From: Cytophagaceae bacterium
Lineage (GTDB): Bacteria; Bacteroidota; Bacteroidia; Cytophagales; Spirosomataceae
Direction: 5' to 3'
Assembly: GCA_016722655.1 (NCBI GenBank)
Contig: JADKIR010000004.1
Coordinates: 1,178,001-1,242,000, forward strand
Length of the DNA stretch: 64,000 nt
This document shows positions 50,635 to 60,576 of this stretch, piece after piece. The notes under the pieces were generated by a model. It was not told where the DNA came from and made no database searches. It saw nothing but the letters and a program-made list of their open reading frames with translations. A program made the translations under genes and the position numbers. Every line of letters begins with the position of its first letter. Position 1 is the first letter of the stretch.

Positions 50635-51627
50635 TCAGATCAATCCTTTTTTCAACAAATGCTCCGCTATCTGAACGGCATTGGTTGCGGCACCTTTACG
50701 CAGGTTGTCAGCTACCACCCACAGGTTGAGCGTTTTGGGTTGTGATTCGTCACGGCGAATACGACCTACAAAAACTTCGTCTTTACCGTGTGCGTTTATC
50801 GGCATCGGATACACAAAGTTAGCCGGGTCATCCTGCACAATCACGCCTTCGGTTGCTGCCAATAGCTCACGTACCGTTGCTAAATCAAAATCGTTTTCAA
50901 ATTCAATGTTTACCGCTTCGGAGTGACCACCAATAGTAGGAATACGTACAGTAGTGGCTGTCACTTTAATACTATCGTCACCCATGATTTTGTTGGTCTC
51001 CAATATCATTTTCATTTCTTCTTTTGTATATCCATTTTCAAGGAAAACATCAATATGAGGAAGAACATTGAGGTCAATTTTATGTGGGTAAACTTTAGTC
51101 ACACTTTCGTCACCGGCTCTTTCTGCAAAAAGCTGATCAACTGCAGCTTTTCCGGTTCCGGTTACTGACTGGTATGTAGAAACTACCACTCTTTTGATTT
51201 TATATTTATCGTGCAAAGGCTTCATTACTACGACCATTTGGATGGTTGAGCAGTTAGGATTTGCGATGATTTTGTCTTCTGCGGTAAGCACATCGGCGTT
51301 AACTTCGGGTACAACCAATTTCTTGGTGGGGTCCATACGCCATGCCGATGAATTGTCGATAACGGTGATGCCGGCCTCGGCAAACTTAGGAGCAATAGCA
51401 GTAGAAGTATCACCTCCTGCTGAGAATATCGCTACATCGGGTTTCATCGAAATAGCAGTATCATAACCTACTACGGTATATTCCTTACCTTTAAATGTGA
51501 CCTTCTTTCCGATACTTCTTTCTGATGCCACCGGAATAATTTCTGTTACCGGAAAATTTCTTTCCGCCAAAACTTTGAGGATTTCGCTACCAACCAATCC
51601 TGTAGCCCCTACAACTGCAACTTTCAT
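50635..51627 (-). CDS. asd: Aspartate-semialdehyde dehydrogenase
   Basis: A 330-residue enzyme of the aspartate pathway (lysine, threonine, methionine and diaminopimelate). The N-terminal motif MKVAVVGATGLVGSEILKVL fixes the start at 51627; 11 codons upstream are not conserved. Cys126 in ANPNCSTIQ is the catalytic nucleophile, with His in PTIGGHSEAVNIEF as the likely acid/base. STYQSVTGTGKAA is the usual phosphate-site segment. It is followed by a terminator and then the EamA gene. Confidence 0.97.
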   Translation of the reverse strand: MKVAVVGATGLVGSEILKVLAERNFPVTEIIPVASERSIGKKVTFKGKEYTVVGYDTAISMKPDVAIFSAGGDTSTAIAPKFAEAGITVIDNSSAWRMDPTKKLVVPEVNADVLTAEDKIIANPNCSTIQMVVVMKPLHDKYKIKRVVVSTYQSVTGTGKAAVDQLFAERAGDESVTKVYPHKIDLNVLPHIDVFLENGYTKEEMKMILETNKIMGDDSIKVTATTVRIPTIGGHSEAVNIEFENDFDLATVRELLAATEGVIVQDDPANFVYPMPINAHGKDEVFVGRIRRDESQPKTLNLWVVADNLRKGAATNAVQIAEHLLKKGLI

Positions 51628-51881
51628 TTTGTTTTTGTAATTTGGTACCCCCCGACCCATGGCAGGGTATTTTACTAAAAATCAAAAGGAGAGGTCTATT
51701 CCTTTTGTAATTTATTTGTTAGTTTGTATGATGGGTGTAAAAGGACTGCAAAAATAATGGAAAGAGATGAGGAAAGAAAAAATAAAATGAAGAAATGGAA
51801 TTTAGAAAAAGAAATTCTATTTTTTGATAGTCTGGTTTTAATAAAGAATCTACTTTTACTTTGTAAAAACCTTAAAATGAT

Positions 51882-52979
51882 ATGAAATTGAAAGTCTTAC
51901 TGGTATTTCTTTTTAACAATATATTATTATTTTCTTTAGCTCAAAACCCTCAAATCCCATTCCATAAATTTCAAAAAACCAAAATCAACCCTGTACTGTC
52001 GGCTGACTCCTCTTTTGTTTTTGATTGCCCTATGAAAAGCGGGCCGGTAAAATGGCAGAAAGCTGATGTTTTTAACCCGGCGGCAGTGGTAAAAGATGGC
52101 AAAATTATGGTATTATTTAGGGCTGAAGATAACCCTAAAGCACATTTGGGAGGCAGAACCAGCCGCATCGGTCTGGCAGAAAGTACCGATGGCGTAAATT
52201 TTAAAAAATACCCTACGCCGGTTTTATTTCCTTCAAAAGATGGCTTTGAGCAATGGGATGCACCCGGCGGATGTGAAGACCCAAGGGTAGTAAAAACCAA
52301 AGAAGGCCTTTATGTGATGGCGTACACTTCATGGAATTATGACACTCCGCGACTATCCATTGCGTTTTCGAAAGACTTATTGAAATGGGAAAAACAAGGA
52401 CCGGCTTTTCAGAAGGCCTATGACGAGAAATTTAAAAATATGGCCAGCAAATCGGGTTCTATTTTGACCCGAAAAGAAGGAAATGAATACGTGGCAGCCC
52501 AAATCAATGGGAAATACTGGATGTATTGGGGCGAATTGGGAGTAAATCTAGCCTGGTCTGATAATCTGATTGACTGGTACCCCGAACTCGATGAATCAGG
52601 AAATCTAAAATATGTGATTACCACCCGCAAAGGGATGTTTGACAGTAACCTCACTGAATGTGGCCCTCCCGCCATCATTACCAAAAAAGGCATTACGCTC
52701 ATTTACAACGGTAAAAATCATGATAAACCCGAAATGGCAAGCAATGAGCTGCCAACGGGTACGTATTCGGTGGGTTATGTAGTTTTTGACGCAAAAGATA
52801 TGCACACTGTTAAAAAACGATCAGAAAAACCTTTTCTAAAACCCAGTCTGCCCCATGAGGTAACCGGCCAATATAAAGCAGGGACTACATTTTCAGAAGG
52901 CTTGGTTTTTTACAAAAAGAAATGGTATTTGTATTATGGTACGGCTGATTCTTTTGTGGGGTTGGCTGTTACGAAGTAA
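51882..52979 (+). CDS. Glycoside hydrolase family 130 protein, exported
   Basis: A 365-residue protein with a signal peptide (1-20, SLAQ) and a five-bladed GH130 fold. The motif GGCEDPRV (residues 129-136) contains the catalytic Asp133, and RAEDNP and MASKSGSI are also family-typical. GH130 enzymes phosphorylyse or hydrolyse beta-mannosides; inverting phosphorylases are usually cytoplasmic, so an exported member is more likely a hydrolase. Which subfamily is present cannot be settled here. The neighbouring frameshifted toxin is convergent. Confidence 0.88.
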   Translation: MKLKVLLVFLFNNILLFSLAQNPQIPFHKFQKTKINPVLSADSSFVFDCPMKSGPVKWQKADVFNPAAVVKDGKIMVLFRAEDNPKAHLGGRTSRIGLAESTDGVNFKKYPTPVLFPSKDGFEQWDAPGGCEDPRVVKTKEGLYVMAYTSWNYDTPRLSIAFSKDLLKWEKQGPAFQKAYDEKFKNMASKSGSILTRKEGNEYVAAQINGKYWMYWGELGVNLAWSDNLIDWYPELDESGNLKYVITTRKGMFDSNLTECGPPAIITKKGITLIYNGKNHDKPEMASNELPTGTYSVGYVVFDAKDMHTVKKRSEKPFLKPSLPHEVTGQYKAGTTFSEGLVFYKKKWYLYYGTADSFVGLAVTK

Positions 52980-53282
52980 TCTTAGTTACTGTTTCAAATA
53001 ATTCCGGATTTTTAGAAGTGTGAAATACGGCATAAACGACAACAATATTTTCTATTTTCTTGTATTTGTAATGAATTCCAAAAGGGAACGAGTTCAAAAA
53101 TGAGATTCTAATTGAATTAAATTTTTGTTCGCAGGAAAGTAGAAATTCTGAAATATGTTTAATTTGAGTTTTATAATCTTGAATAAAGCGATGGCTAATT
53201 TTGGATTTATTTTTTTGTACCAAATAAAAGCTTCTTCTAAATCATTTTTAACAAAAGGCAAATATTCAATTTTTGCCTTCAT
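52969..53282 (-). pseudogene. ParE/RelE-like toxin, one-base frameshift near 53196
   Basis: Two overlapping frames form one toxin. The first gives MKAKIEYLPFVKNDLEEAFI followed by WYKKINPK, the second HRFIQDYKTQIKHISEFL and the C-terminus SFPFGIHYKYKKIENIVVVY and AVFHTSKNPELF. Restoring one A in TTAGCC (minus strand) joins them as NPKLSHRFIQ, typical of ParE-type plasmid-stabilisation toxins. The loss of one base is in a short run, so either decay or sequence error. The start overlaps the antitoxin end. Confidence 0.8.
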
Positions 53283-53504
53283 TGTCTAAACTGTTTAAAA
53301 AATATTCCATTTCAGCCTCTTTAATAATTGAACTGGGGTTTTCAGAAATAAAATATTCTTTTTTTTTAATTCATCTTTTTGCCACTGAGGCAAATCGTCT
53401 GAATATTTTTGCTTTAGAAAAATTACGAAATCATTAACTTGCCCCCAAAGATTATCTGGAAGTGTCAGCAAGTTTTTTTCTATTTCTTTTAAAGTGATTT
53501 CCAT
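53266..53504 (-). pseudogene. Antitoxin partner (DUF2281-like), frameshift in a poly-A tract
   Basis: The 69-codon reading MEITLKEIEKNLLTLPDNLW is followed by QVNDFVIFLKQKYSDDLPQW and breaks in a run of nine A (53359-53367 on the plus strand as T). With one more A the product continues EYFISENPSSIIKEAEMEYF and LNSLDNEGKN, stopping at 53266. That tail overlaps the toxin start by 17 bp, the usual arrangement of a toxin-antitoxin operon. As written, both genes are disrupted. Confidence 0.72.
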
Positions 53505-53632
53505 AAAATCCGAATTTTAACAAATTTAAGAAGGTTTCGATAAAACAAAATTATATTTTCGTTTTAAAAATCTCCTTCTGAAAAATTTCAGGAAAATAAA
53601 ATCTTAAACGAAAAACGATCAAATAAACCGGC

Positions 53633-55405
53633 ATGAATAAAATAATTACTTTTGCGATATTCTTATTTATCTCATTTTCAGCCATTTCGCAAGAAATCGA
53701 AATAAGAGTCAATCTGGCCGGATATTTACCTGATTTACCTAAGAGAGCCCTGATTTTGTGTAAAAATGAAATAAAAAACAGCTCGGTAATCTTAAAAAAC
53801 ACAGCCGGGACTTTTGAAAAGTCATTTCCTGCAAAATTAAAAAATACAAGCCCCTTGCCACCTTTTTCTTTTGAATATGAAATAGATTTTTCTCAGGAAA
53901 AACAAACCGGCGAATACTATTTTACAGTAGAAAATAAGAAATCTGAAACTTTCAAAATAGGTCAATATTCTGCCTGGCAGGAAGATGTGGTGCGGTTTAT
54001 GCAAACCCAACGCTGCGGTTTCAATGCTTATACCGGAAAGCCCTGTCATCAGCAAGATGGACTTGCATTTTATGGACATATAAAAGATTCAACCCAAATT
54101 GATGCCCGAGGAGGCTGGCATGATGCGGGCGATCAGCTCAAATATCTAATTACCGGTAGCAATGCAACGGCCAGAATGCTTCAGGCCTACCTTATGTACC
54201 CCAAAGGTTTTAAAGACATGGCTGATTCTCTGGCTCAAAGCACCCCTAATGGCACCCCTGACGTACTTGATGAGGCCACTTGGGGACTTGACTGGATTTT
54301 CAGGTTACATCCCACCGCCAACTCATTGTATCATCAGGTAGCCGACGACCGTGACCATCGTGGTTTTAAACTTCCTCACGAAGATGAGGCAAATTATGGA
54401 TGGGGAAAAAATAGTTTCAGACCAGTTTATGGTGCCACGGGCACACCTCAGGGCCTTGGGAAATATAAAAGTAAAGCCACCGGAATCGCCAATGTAGCGG
54501 GGCGGTCAGCCGCAGCTATGGCACTGGGTTATCAGGTTTTTAAAGGTTTTTCTGAAAAAAAATCATATTCAGAAAAATGTCTGAAAGCAGCCAAAGAGCT
54601 TTATGAAATGGGCAAAAAACAGGAGGGATATCAGCAAGGAAATTCGTTTGGTGCACCATACCGCTATGAAGAAAACACCTGGGCTGACGATATGGAGTGG
54701 GCTGCCGCCGAGCTATATAAATGTACCGGTAAAAAACAATATCTTGAAGATGCCCGAAGATATGCCCGGTTAATCAACACTTGGTCGTGGATGGAAAGAG
54801 ACACTGCTTCACATTATGAAATGTATCCATTTGTAAATATGGGACACTTTGCTCTTTGGCAGGCCGGAAACAAGAATGATAAAAAATTGGCTATAGATTA
54901 TTATCAAAAAAATCTGGAAAGAATCAGGCAAAAGGCCAATCAGAACGCTTATGGTGTGGGTCATTTGTTTATCTGGTGTTCCAATAACCTCGCAACTGCG
55001 GTGGCTACACAAGCTATTTTGCTTAATAAAATGACCGGAAGCCATGATTATGACGACCTTTTACAAAACCATACCAACTGGCTTTTGGGGCTAAACCCAT
55101 GGGGCACAAGTATGATTACCGAAATACCCGAAGGAAAAGATAGCCCCAAAGACGTACACATGCCTTTTTGGATTTTGGAGAAAAAAAGTATCAAAGGTAG
55201 TCTGACAGATGGACCTCTGTGGTCAAAAATTCATGACAAAATGTTGGCTATCAAACTTTCTGAACCTGACGAATATGCCCACTTGCAGCCAGACCATATC
55301 AAATATTGGGATGATTACCAGGATTATTCAACCAATGAACCCACTATGGATGGTTCTGCCGATATGATTTTATGGTTAGCTTACATGAATTCTGAGATGA
55401 AATAG
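53633..55405 (+). CDS. Glycoside hydrolase family 9 (endoglucanase/cellodextrinase type)
   Basis: A 590-residue exported enzyme (signal peptide ending AISQ). An N-terminal Ig-like CelD-type domain (about 22-110) precedes the GH9 (alpha/alpha)6 barrel. The active-site aspartates are D164 and D167 in ARGGWHDAGDQLKY; the acid Glu569 is in DYSTNEPTMDGSAD at the C-terminus. Cellulose or other beta-1,4-glucans are the likely substrates. There is no carbohydrate-binding module and no SusC/SusD next to it. Confidence 0.93.
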   Translation: MNKIITFAIFLFISFSAISQEIEIRVNLAGYLPDLPKRALILCKNEIKNSSVILKNTAGTFEKSFPAKLKNTSPLPPFSFEYEIDFSQEKQTGEYYFTVENKKSETFKIGQYSAWQEDVVRFMQTQRCGFNAYTGKPCHQQDGLAFYGHIKDSTQIDARGGWHDAGDQLKYLITGSNATARMLQAYLMYPKGFKDMADSLAQSTPNGTPDVLDEATWGLDWIFRLHPTANSLYHQVADDRDHRGFKLPHEDEANYGWGKNSFRPVYGATGTPQGLGKYKSKATGIANVAGRSAAAMALGYQVFKGFSEKKSYSEKCLKAAKELYEMGKKQEGYQQGNSFGAPYRYEENTWADDMEWAAAELYKCTGKKQYLEDARRYARLINTWSWMERDTASHYEMYPFVNMGHFALWQAGNKNDKKLAIDYYQKNLERIRQKANQNAYGVGHLFIWCSNNLATAVATQAILLNKMTGSHDYDDLLQNHTNWLLGLNPWGTSMITEIPEGKDSPKDVHMPFWILEKKSIKGSLTDGPLWSKIHDKMLAIKLSEPDEYAHLQPDHIKYWDDYQDYSTNEPTMDGSADMILWLAYMNSEMK

Positions 55406-55410
55406 CCAAG

Positions 55411-55441
55411 TAGAGGTCTGACCGACGGTCTGACCCTCACA
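55411..55441 (+). repeat. Short palindromic repeat, two copies of GGTCTGACC
   Basis: Two near-palindromic nonamers separated by GAC, between the convergent GH9 and cyclo-ligase genes. It resembles a REP-like extragenic element or a small bidirectional terminator without a T run. Confidence 0.4.
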
Positions 55442-55447
55442 GTTTTC

Positions 55448-56041
55448 TCACCAATGCCAGATTCTTTCCGGAGTAATGCAGTAACTCAGAGGAAAATCGA
55501 ATTCGTTGAGGTCCTCAATGAGATCAACCGGCTCAAAAAAGCTGAGTCCGACTGTTGTCATATAATCATCGCCAAATTTTAAAAAACGGTCGTAATAACC
55601 CTTTCCATAACCTACCCTATGGCCTTTTTTATCAAAAATCAAAAGTGGGACCAAAACCAGAATGTCTTCATTTTCATATTTCCGGAAGAACTCTTTGGAA
55701 TTCAAAAAGTCAGAATCCTCTTTTGGCTCTTCTATTCCCCAATTGTTTTTAATTAGCTGCATTCCGGGCACATATAGTGTGTGAATCATTTCGCCATCAG
55801 GCAAACTTTTACTGATAAAAATTTCCGGGGCAAAATCTTTTTGTAAAGTATTGATTATTAAATGAGTATCTGGCTCAGCATTTTCATGAATTGGTAAAAA
55901 AACATGAATCGGAGAGTAACGGTGAATCATCAGTCTGGAGAAAAGCAGGTCATGGATTTTTTTGCTTTTTTCTGCCACCAATTCCGGGCTTAACTCCAGC
56001 CGTTTTGCTTTATATAGCTTTCTTAATTCGTGTTTATACAT
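55448..56041 (-). CDS. 5-formyltetrahydrofolate cyclo-ligase family protein
   Basis: A 197-residue enzyme that converts 5-formyl-THF to 5,10-methenyl-THF using ATP. It opens with MYKHELRKLYKAKRLEL and has the conserved HRVGYGKGYYDRFL motif near the C-terminal third and VPLLIFDKKGHR before it. It lies 4 bp downstream of moeA on the same strand, so they are probably cotranscribed, although folate and molybdenum cofactor metabolism are not directly linked. Confidence 0.94.
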   Translation of the reverse strand: MYKHELRKLYKAKRLELSPELVAEKSKKIHDLLFSRLMIHRYSPIHVFLPIHENAEPDTHLIINTLQKDFAPEIFISKSLPDGEMIHTLYVPGMQLIKNNWGIEEPKEDSDFLNSKEFFRKYENEDILVLVPLLIFDKKGHRVGYGKGYYDRFLKFGDDYMTTVGLSFFEPVDLIEDLNEFDFPLSYCITPERIWHW

Positions 56042-56045
56042 ACAA

Positions 56046-57238
56046 TCAACTGATTTTAAGAAAATCTACAATTTCACCCATTAAATACCGACCTTCTGCT
56101 TTGGGAGGAAAAACAATAAAACCATCTGATTTTGAAAGGTTTACAAAGTCTCCTGAGCCGTTGTTTGGAAGGCTTTTTGCCAGCAGATTTCCTGATTCGT
56201 TTTTTAATTTTGCCTGCTTAAAAAAAGTAAGGTCAAAGGGATTATTTTCCTCAGATTCCAATTTAACTTTTTGAAATATTTCTGATTTTTCCCCCACATG
56301 ATTTTGTAGCCAGGGAAGTACATAATGAGCCGTACATAAAAAGGAAGAAACAGGATTTCCGGGAAGAGCAAAAATGATATTTTGTTCAGTACTTCCAAAC
56401 CACATAGGTTTACCAGGCTTTTGTGAAATCTTATGAAAATGTTTTTTATACCTAATGAGGCTAAAATCTCTGGTAAATAATCCTTTTTCCCCATCGATAC
56501 ACCTCCTGAAAAAATCAAAACATCATATTTTTGAAGCATTTGAAAAATTTCTCTTTCAAGAATTTGGGGCTCATCCTTCAGCAAACACATTTCTGCATCA
56601 AAACCTTCTTTTTTCAATATCGAGCTTATCGCCCAAGTATTTGATGCCCTAATCTGATAGTCTTTTGGAGTTTGATTTACTTGCACCAATTCATCACCGG
56701 TTGCCAAAATGATAATTCTTGGATTTGAGGTTACTAACAATTCCAACTTACCAATGGTGGCAGCCACTGCCATGATAGCTGCATTAATTTTAGTGCTTTT
56801 TTCGACTATAACCTGACCCAAGGTGGCATCAGAACCTTTATAATGAATGTTTTGACCTGGTTTTATTTTTTCGGAAATGACATTCGCAATCCCTCCGAAA
56901 ATTTTCAAATCTTCATATCTAATAACTGTATCGAAACCATCAGGTAGCATTGCTCCGGTCATAATTTCAATACATCCGGAATTGTTTTTCGCTCCTATTG
57001 GGGCTTCACCTGCAGTTTGTATTCCTAAAATTTCAAATTCCCTTTTCCCTTTTTCAAATTCTTGAAAATTGATTGCAATACCATCCATAGTCACTCTGTC
57101 AAATGGGGGGAAAGGTCGGTCGGCAATAAGGTCTTCTGCTAGAGTCCTCCCAAATGCATCTTCCAATAGTATTTTCTCAACTTTGTTAGGAAGTATTGTG
57201 TTAAGAACGATTTTTAAAGCAGCTTGAGGAGAAATCAT
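56046..57238 (-). pseudogene. moeA: Molybdopterin molybdenumtransferase MoeA, one-base frameshift near 56436
   Basis: MoeA inserts molybdenum into molybdopterin. The N-terminal two-thirds is intact (DRPFPPFDRVTMDGIAINF, GEAPIGAKNNSGCIEIMTGA, IIILATGDELVQVN, ILIFSGGVSMGKKDYLPEIL). The frame breaks in a short T run (minus strand, AAAA at 56436-56439 on plus); with one more base the protein continues HKISQKPGKPMWFGSTEQNI, IFALPGNPVSSFL and the C-terminal domain to 56046. As written, the domain with the LPGNPVS motif is lost. Since other molybdenum genes are intact nearby, sequencing error is plausible. Confidence 0.88.
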
Positions 57239-57463
57239 TATTGCATTTTCAAATAAATATCTATAAAACTATTCGAAATTAATTTGAAAACATCAAAAGT
57301 AAACCAAAAAAGTAATTTTTATAATCCCAATCTATTAATAATCATAACACCCATTTTCCAAAATTGCAAATTGCTTAAATTTTTAAAATATTTTATTTTT
57401 TTAAGATTAGAAAAGGATTAATTTCATAAATTGCCTTTATTCATTTAATAAACTATTAACAAT

Positions 57464-60400
57464 ATGAAAAAAACTCTCCTATTTGGGTTACTAGTGCTGT
57501 TTATGTTTGTTACTCAACATGCATTAGCCCAGGAAAAATTAATCACCGGAAATGTTACATCTTCTGATGATGGCTCTACATTACCAGGCGTGAGTGTCAC
57601 AGTTAACGGCACAAATCAAGGTACAATAACAGATGCAAATGGTCAATTCAAGATCTCTGCAAAACCCGGGTCAAAGCTTACATTTAGTTTTGTTGGGTAT
57701 GCTCCACAAAATGTAACAGTTGGAAATAGTTCTGAAATCAATGTTGTATTGATATCTACTATTTCAGACCTAAAAGAAATTGTGGTTGTTGCTCTTGGAA
57801 CTGAAGTAGAAAAAAGGTCATTGGGTCATGCTGTTCAGGAAGTAAAAGGTAAAGATTTGGCTGATACTCAGCGTGAAAACTTTGCCAATGCACTTCAAGG
57901 CCGTGTTGCCGGATTGACAGTAACCGGTACTTCCGGAGCTCCGGGTTCTTCAACCTCAATCATGCTTAGAGGGGTTAACTCATTAAGCGGCAGTAATCAG
58001 CCCTTATATATTATTGATGGTTTACCAGTCGATAACAAAACCTTTAACACCGGATATCTTTCATCAGACAGACCAGGAACAGTTACCGGTTCAGTTTTTA
58101 ATCGTACAAATGATTATACTAACAGGGGTGCGGACATAAATCCAGAGGACATTGAATCAATCACTGTATTGAAAGGGCCAGAAGCTGCTGCTTTGTATGG
58201 GATTGATGCTGCCTCAGGTGCAATTATTATTACCACCAAAAAAGGCCAAAAAGGAAGAGGTAAAGTTACCTATAGTAATACTTTTAGATTTGATGAACTT
58301 TATCGTTTCCCTGAAATTCAAACTAAATATGCTCAAGGCGTTAATGGTGTAACAGATTTGAATGTTAGAAGACAATTTGGAGCTGCATATCCCGAAGGCA
58401 CTCAGATGTATGACAATATTGGAAGCTTTTTTCAAACCGGTTCCAAACAAAATCACTCGATTTCAATAGAAGGTGGAAACGATATGACTACTTATCGCTT
58501 GGCCACAGCATATTTGACACAAACTGGAGTTGTTCCTAATACAAAATATGATAGGATGAATATAACTCTATCTGGAACCACAAAGTTTAGTGATAAATTT
58601 ATTTCTGAAGCTTCGATGGCTTATTCTAATTCAAACAACATAAAAGCAGCAAGAGGTACAGGTGGTTATTTGTTGGGGCTTTTAGGTTGGCCTGCCAATG
58701 ACGACGCAAGTGTATATTTAACCCCTGCAGGTACCAGAAGAAGACTTGTTTCTGATGCGAGTAGTGATGCCGATGTTGATAATCCGTTTTATGATGTAAA
58801 TAAAAATCAAAATTCAGATAAAAATAACAGGGTTATCACAAATCTTGCATTTAAATATAATCCATTTTCCTGGTTAAATCTGACTGCCAGAGTGGGCTTG
58901 GATGTCTCCTCCACTCAGGGTTTATTAAAATATCACCCTGAATCACAAAGGGCCCAAAGCGTGGGTGGTAGTATTGATACTTATGTTGACAATACCAGAA
59001 ACTTCAACTTCCAGTATTTTGCAACAGGAAAAAAATCATTTGGAAAACTGCATACTTCTTTAATGTTGGGTAGTGCCATTTATGATAACAATTATACAGT
59101 TGCTTCGGTTAGGGGTGAGAAATTTATTGACTATGAATTTACATCCATAAACAATACAGATTTAACTACTCACAGGGCATTAAATAATCTGGTTAGAAAA
59201 AGACTGGTTGGGGTTTTTGGAAATGCTACCCTAAACTATGATGATATGGTTTATCTGACATTTACTGGTAGAAATGATATTACCTCTACATTACCAAGAG
59301 CTAACAATAGCTTCTTCTATCCTTCGGCACAGTTTAGTTTTGTATTTACCGAACTTCCTGCTTTGAAAAATTCAAATGTAATTACTTTTGGAAAGTTAAG
59401 AGCTTCTATTGCCCAAGTTGGAAAAGATGCACCGGCTTATAGTCTTTACCCTGGACTAGAAAATAAAACTACTACTGGTGGCGGTTATGGATATGGATTT
59501 ACAGGACCCAGCCCTGATTTGAAACCAGAATTAACTACTTCAAAAGAGATTGGAACTGAATTGAAGTTTTATAGAGGCCGTTTAGGTCTGGATGTTGCAT
59601 ATTATCATTCAACAAGTAAAGATCAAATTGTAAAAGACCTCAGACTAAGTTATGGAACAGGGTTTGTATTACAAGTATTTAATGGTGGTACTTTGGAAAA
59701 CAAAGGACTTGAAATTCAACTTTCCGGTATTCCTGTAAAAAGGGACAATTTAACCTGGAATATGTTGGTTAACTTTACAAAAACCAATAGTAAACTATTG
59801 AGTTTACCACAAGACCTTCCAGAATATTACGTGTCAGACACATGGGTTTATCAAAATGTTAGGAACGGAGTTAAGCCAGGTTTTCCTTTAACAACTTTAA
59901 CAGGTACTGCATATACCAGAAATAACGCTGGAGATATTTTAATAAATCCAACTACTGGCCTTCCAATTAGAAACACTGCAGTTTTCGCAAACATTGGTGA
60001 TCGAAATCCTGATTTTATGATAGGCTTAAGTAATAATATCACTTATAAAGATTTTAATCTTTCATTTTTATTTGATATTAGAAAAGGAGGAGATGTTTTT
60101 AATGGAAATGAACTCTATTTATATAACAATGGGATCAGTATTAAAACCCTTGACAGGGAAACTCCTAGAGTTATCAAAGGTGTTTTAAGAGATGGAAAAG
60201 AAAATACCGACACGCCTACGCCAAATACTAAAGAAATAGTACCAAATACTTTAAATGACTATTATAGAACTACTTTTATTGAAGAAGATTTTATAGAAAA
60301 AGACATCAATTGGCTTCGACTAAAAGATATTACTTTGTCATATAGAATTCCAACTTCTATTATTCAAAAAACCAGAGTATTTCAATCAGCCTCAGTATTT

Positions 60401-60562
60401 GTAACAGGTACAGATCTATTTATGCTTACCAATTATACAGGTGCAGATCCTTCTGTAAATGGTGTAACTGCTGGTGTTGGAGGAAGTGGCGGATCTGGTA
60501 TTGATTATGGTGTGATCAGTACCCCGAGAGGTTTAAGTTTTGGTGTGAAAGTAGGACTATAA
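57464..60562 (+). CDS. SusC/RagA-family TonB-linked outer-membrane protein
   Basis: A 1032-residue outer-membrane transporter. It has a signal peptide (1-22, ALAQ), a CarboxypepD-like N-terminal domain (LPGVSVTVNGTNQGTITDAN at about 40-59), the plug domain with DLKEIVVVALGTEVEKRSLG and RVAGLTVTGTSGAPGSS, the SusC signature YIIDGLPVDN and the ESITVLKGPEAAALYGIDAA segment followed by GAIIITTKKG. The beta-barrel ends GLSFGVKVGL. It works with the SusD-like lipoprotein encoded 14 bp downstream to import a nutrient. Which one is not apparent from neighbours. Confidence 0.96.
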   Translation: MKKTLLFGLLVLFMFVTQHALAQEKLITGNVTSSDDGSTLPGVSVTVNGTNQGTITDANGQFKISAKPGSKLTFSFVGYAPQNVTVGNSSEINVVLISTISDLKEIVVVALGTEVEKRSLGHAVQEVKGKDLADTQRENFANALQGRVAGLTVTGTSGAPGSSTSIMLRGVNSLSGSNQPLYIIDGLPVDNKTFNTGYLSSDRPGTVTGSVFNRTNDYTNRGADINPEDIESITVLKGPEAAALYGIDAASGAIIITTKKGQKGRGKVTYSNTFRFDELYRFPEIQTKYAQGVNGVTDLNVRRQFGAAYPEGTQMYDNIGSFFQTGSKQNHSISIEGGNDMTTYRLATAYLTQTGVVPNTKYDRMNITLSGTTKFSDKFISEASMAYSNSNNIKAARGTGGYLLGLLGWPANDDASVYLTPAGTRRRLVSDASSDADVDNPFYDVNKNQNSDKNNRVITNLAFKYNPFSWLNLTARVGLDVSSTQGLLKYHPESQRAQSVGGSIDTYVDNTRNFNFQYFATGKKSFGKLHTSLMLGSAIYDNNYTVASVRGEKFIDYEFTSINNTDLTTHRALNNLVRKRLVGVFGNATLNYDDMVYLTFTGRNDITSTLPRANNSFFYPSAQFSFVFTELPALKNSNVITFGKLRASIAQVGKDAPAYSLYPGLENKTTTGGGYGYGFTGPSPDLKPELTTSKEIGTELKFYRGRLGLDVAYYHSTSKDQIVKDLRLSYGTGFVLQVFNGGTLENKGLEIQLSGIPVKRDNLTWNMLVNFTKTNSKLLSLPQDLPEYYVSDTWVYQNVRNGVKPGFPLTTLTGTAYTRNNAGDILINPTTGLPIRNTAVFANIGDRNPDFMIGLSNNITYKDFNLSFLFDIRKGGDVFNGNELYLYNNGISIKTLDRETPRVIKGVLRDGKENTDTPTPNTKEIVPNTLNDYYRTTFIEEDFIEKDINWLRLKDITLSYRIPTSIIQKTRVFQSASVFVTGTDLFMLTNYTGADPSVNGVTAGVGGSGGSGIDYGVISTPRGLSFGVKVGL

Positions 60563-60576
60563 AAATGAGATTAACA

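Noticed and set aside
53551..53802. 83-codon frame antisense to the GH9 start
   Set aside because: Shadow of the GH9 coding sequence with no recognised features.
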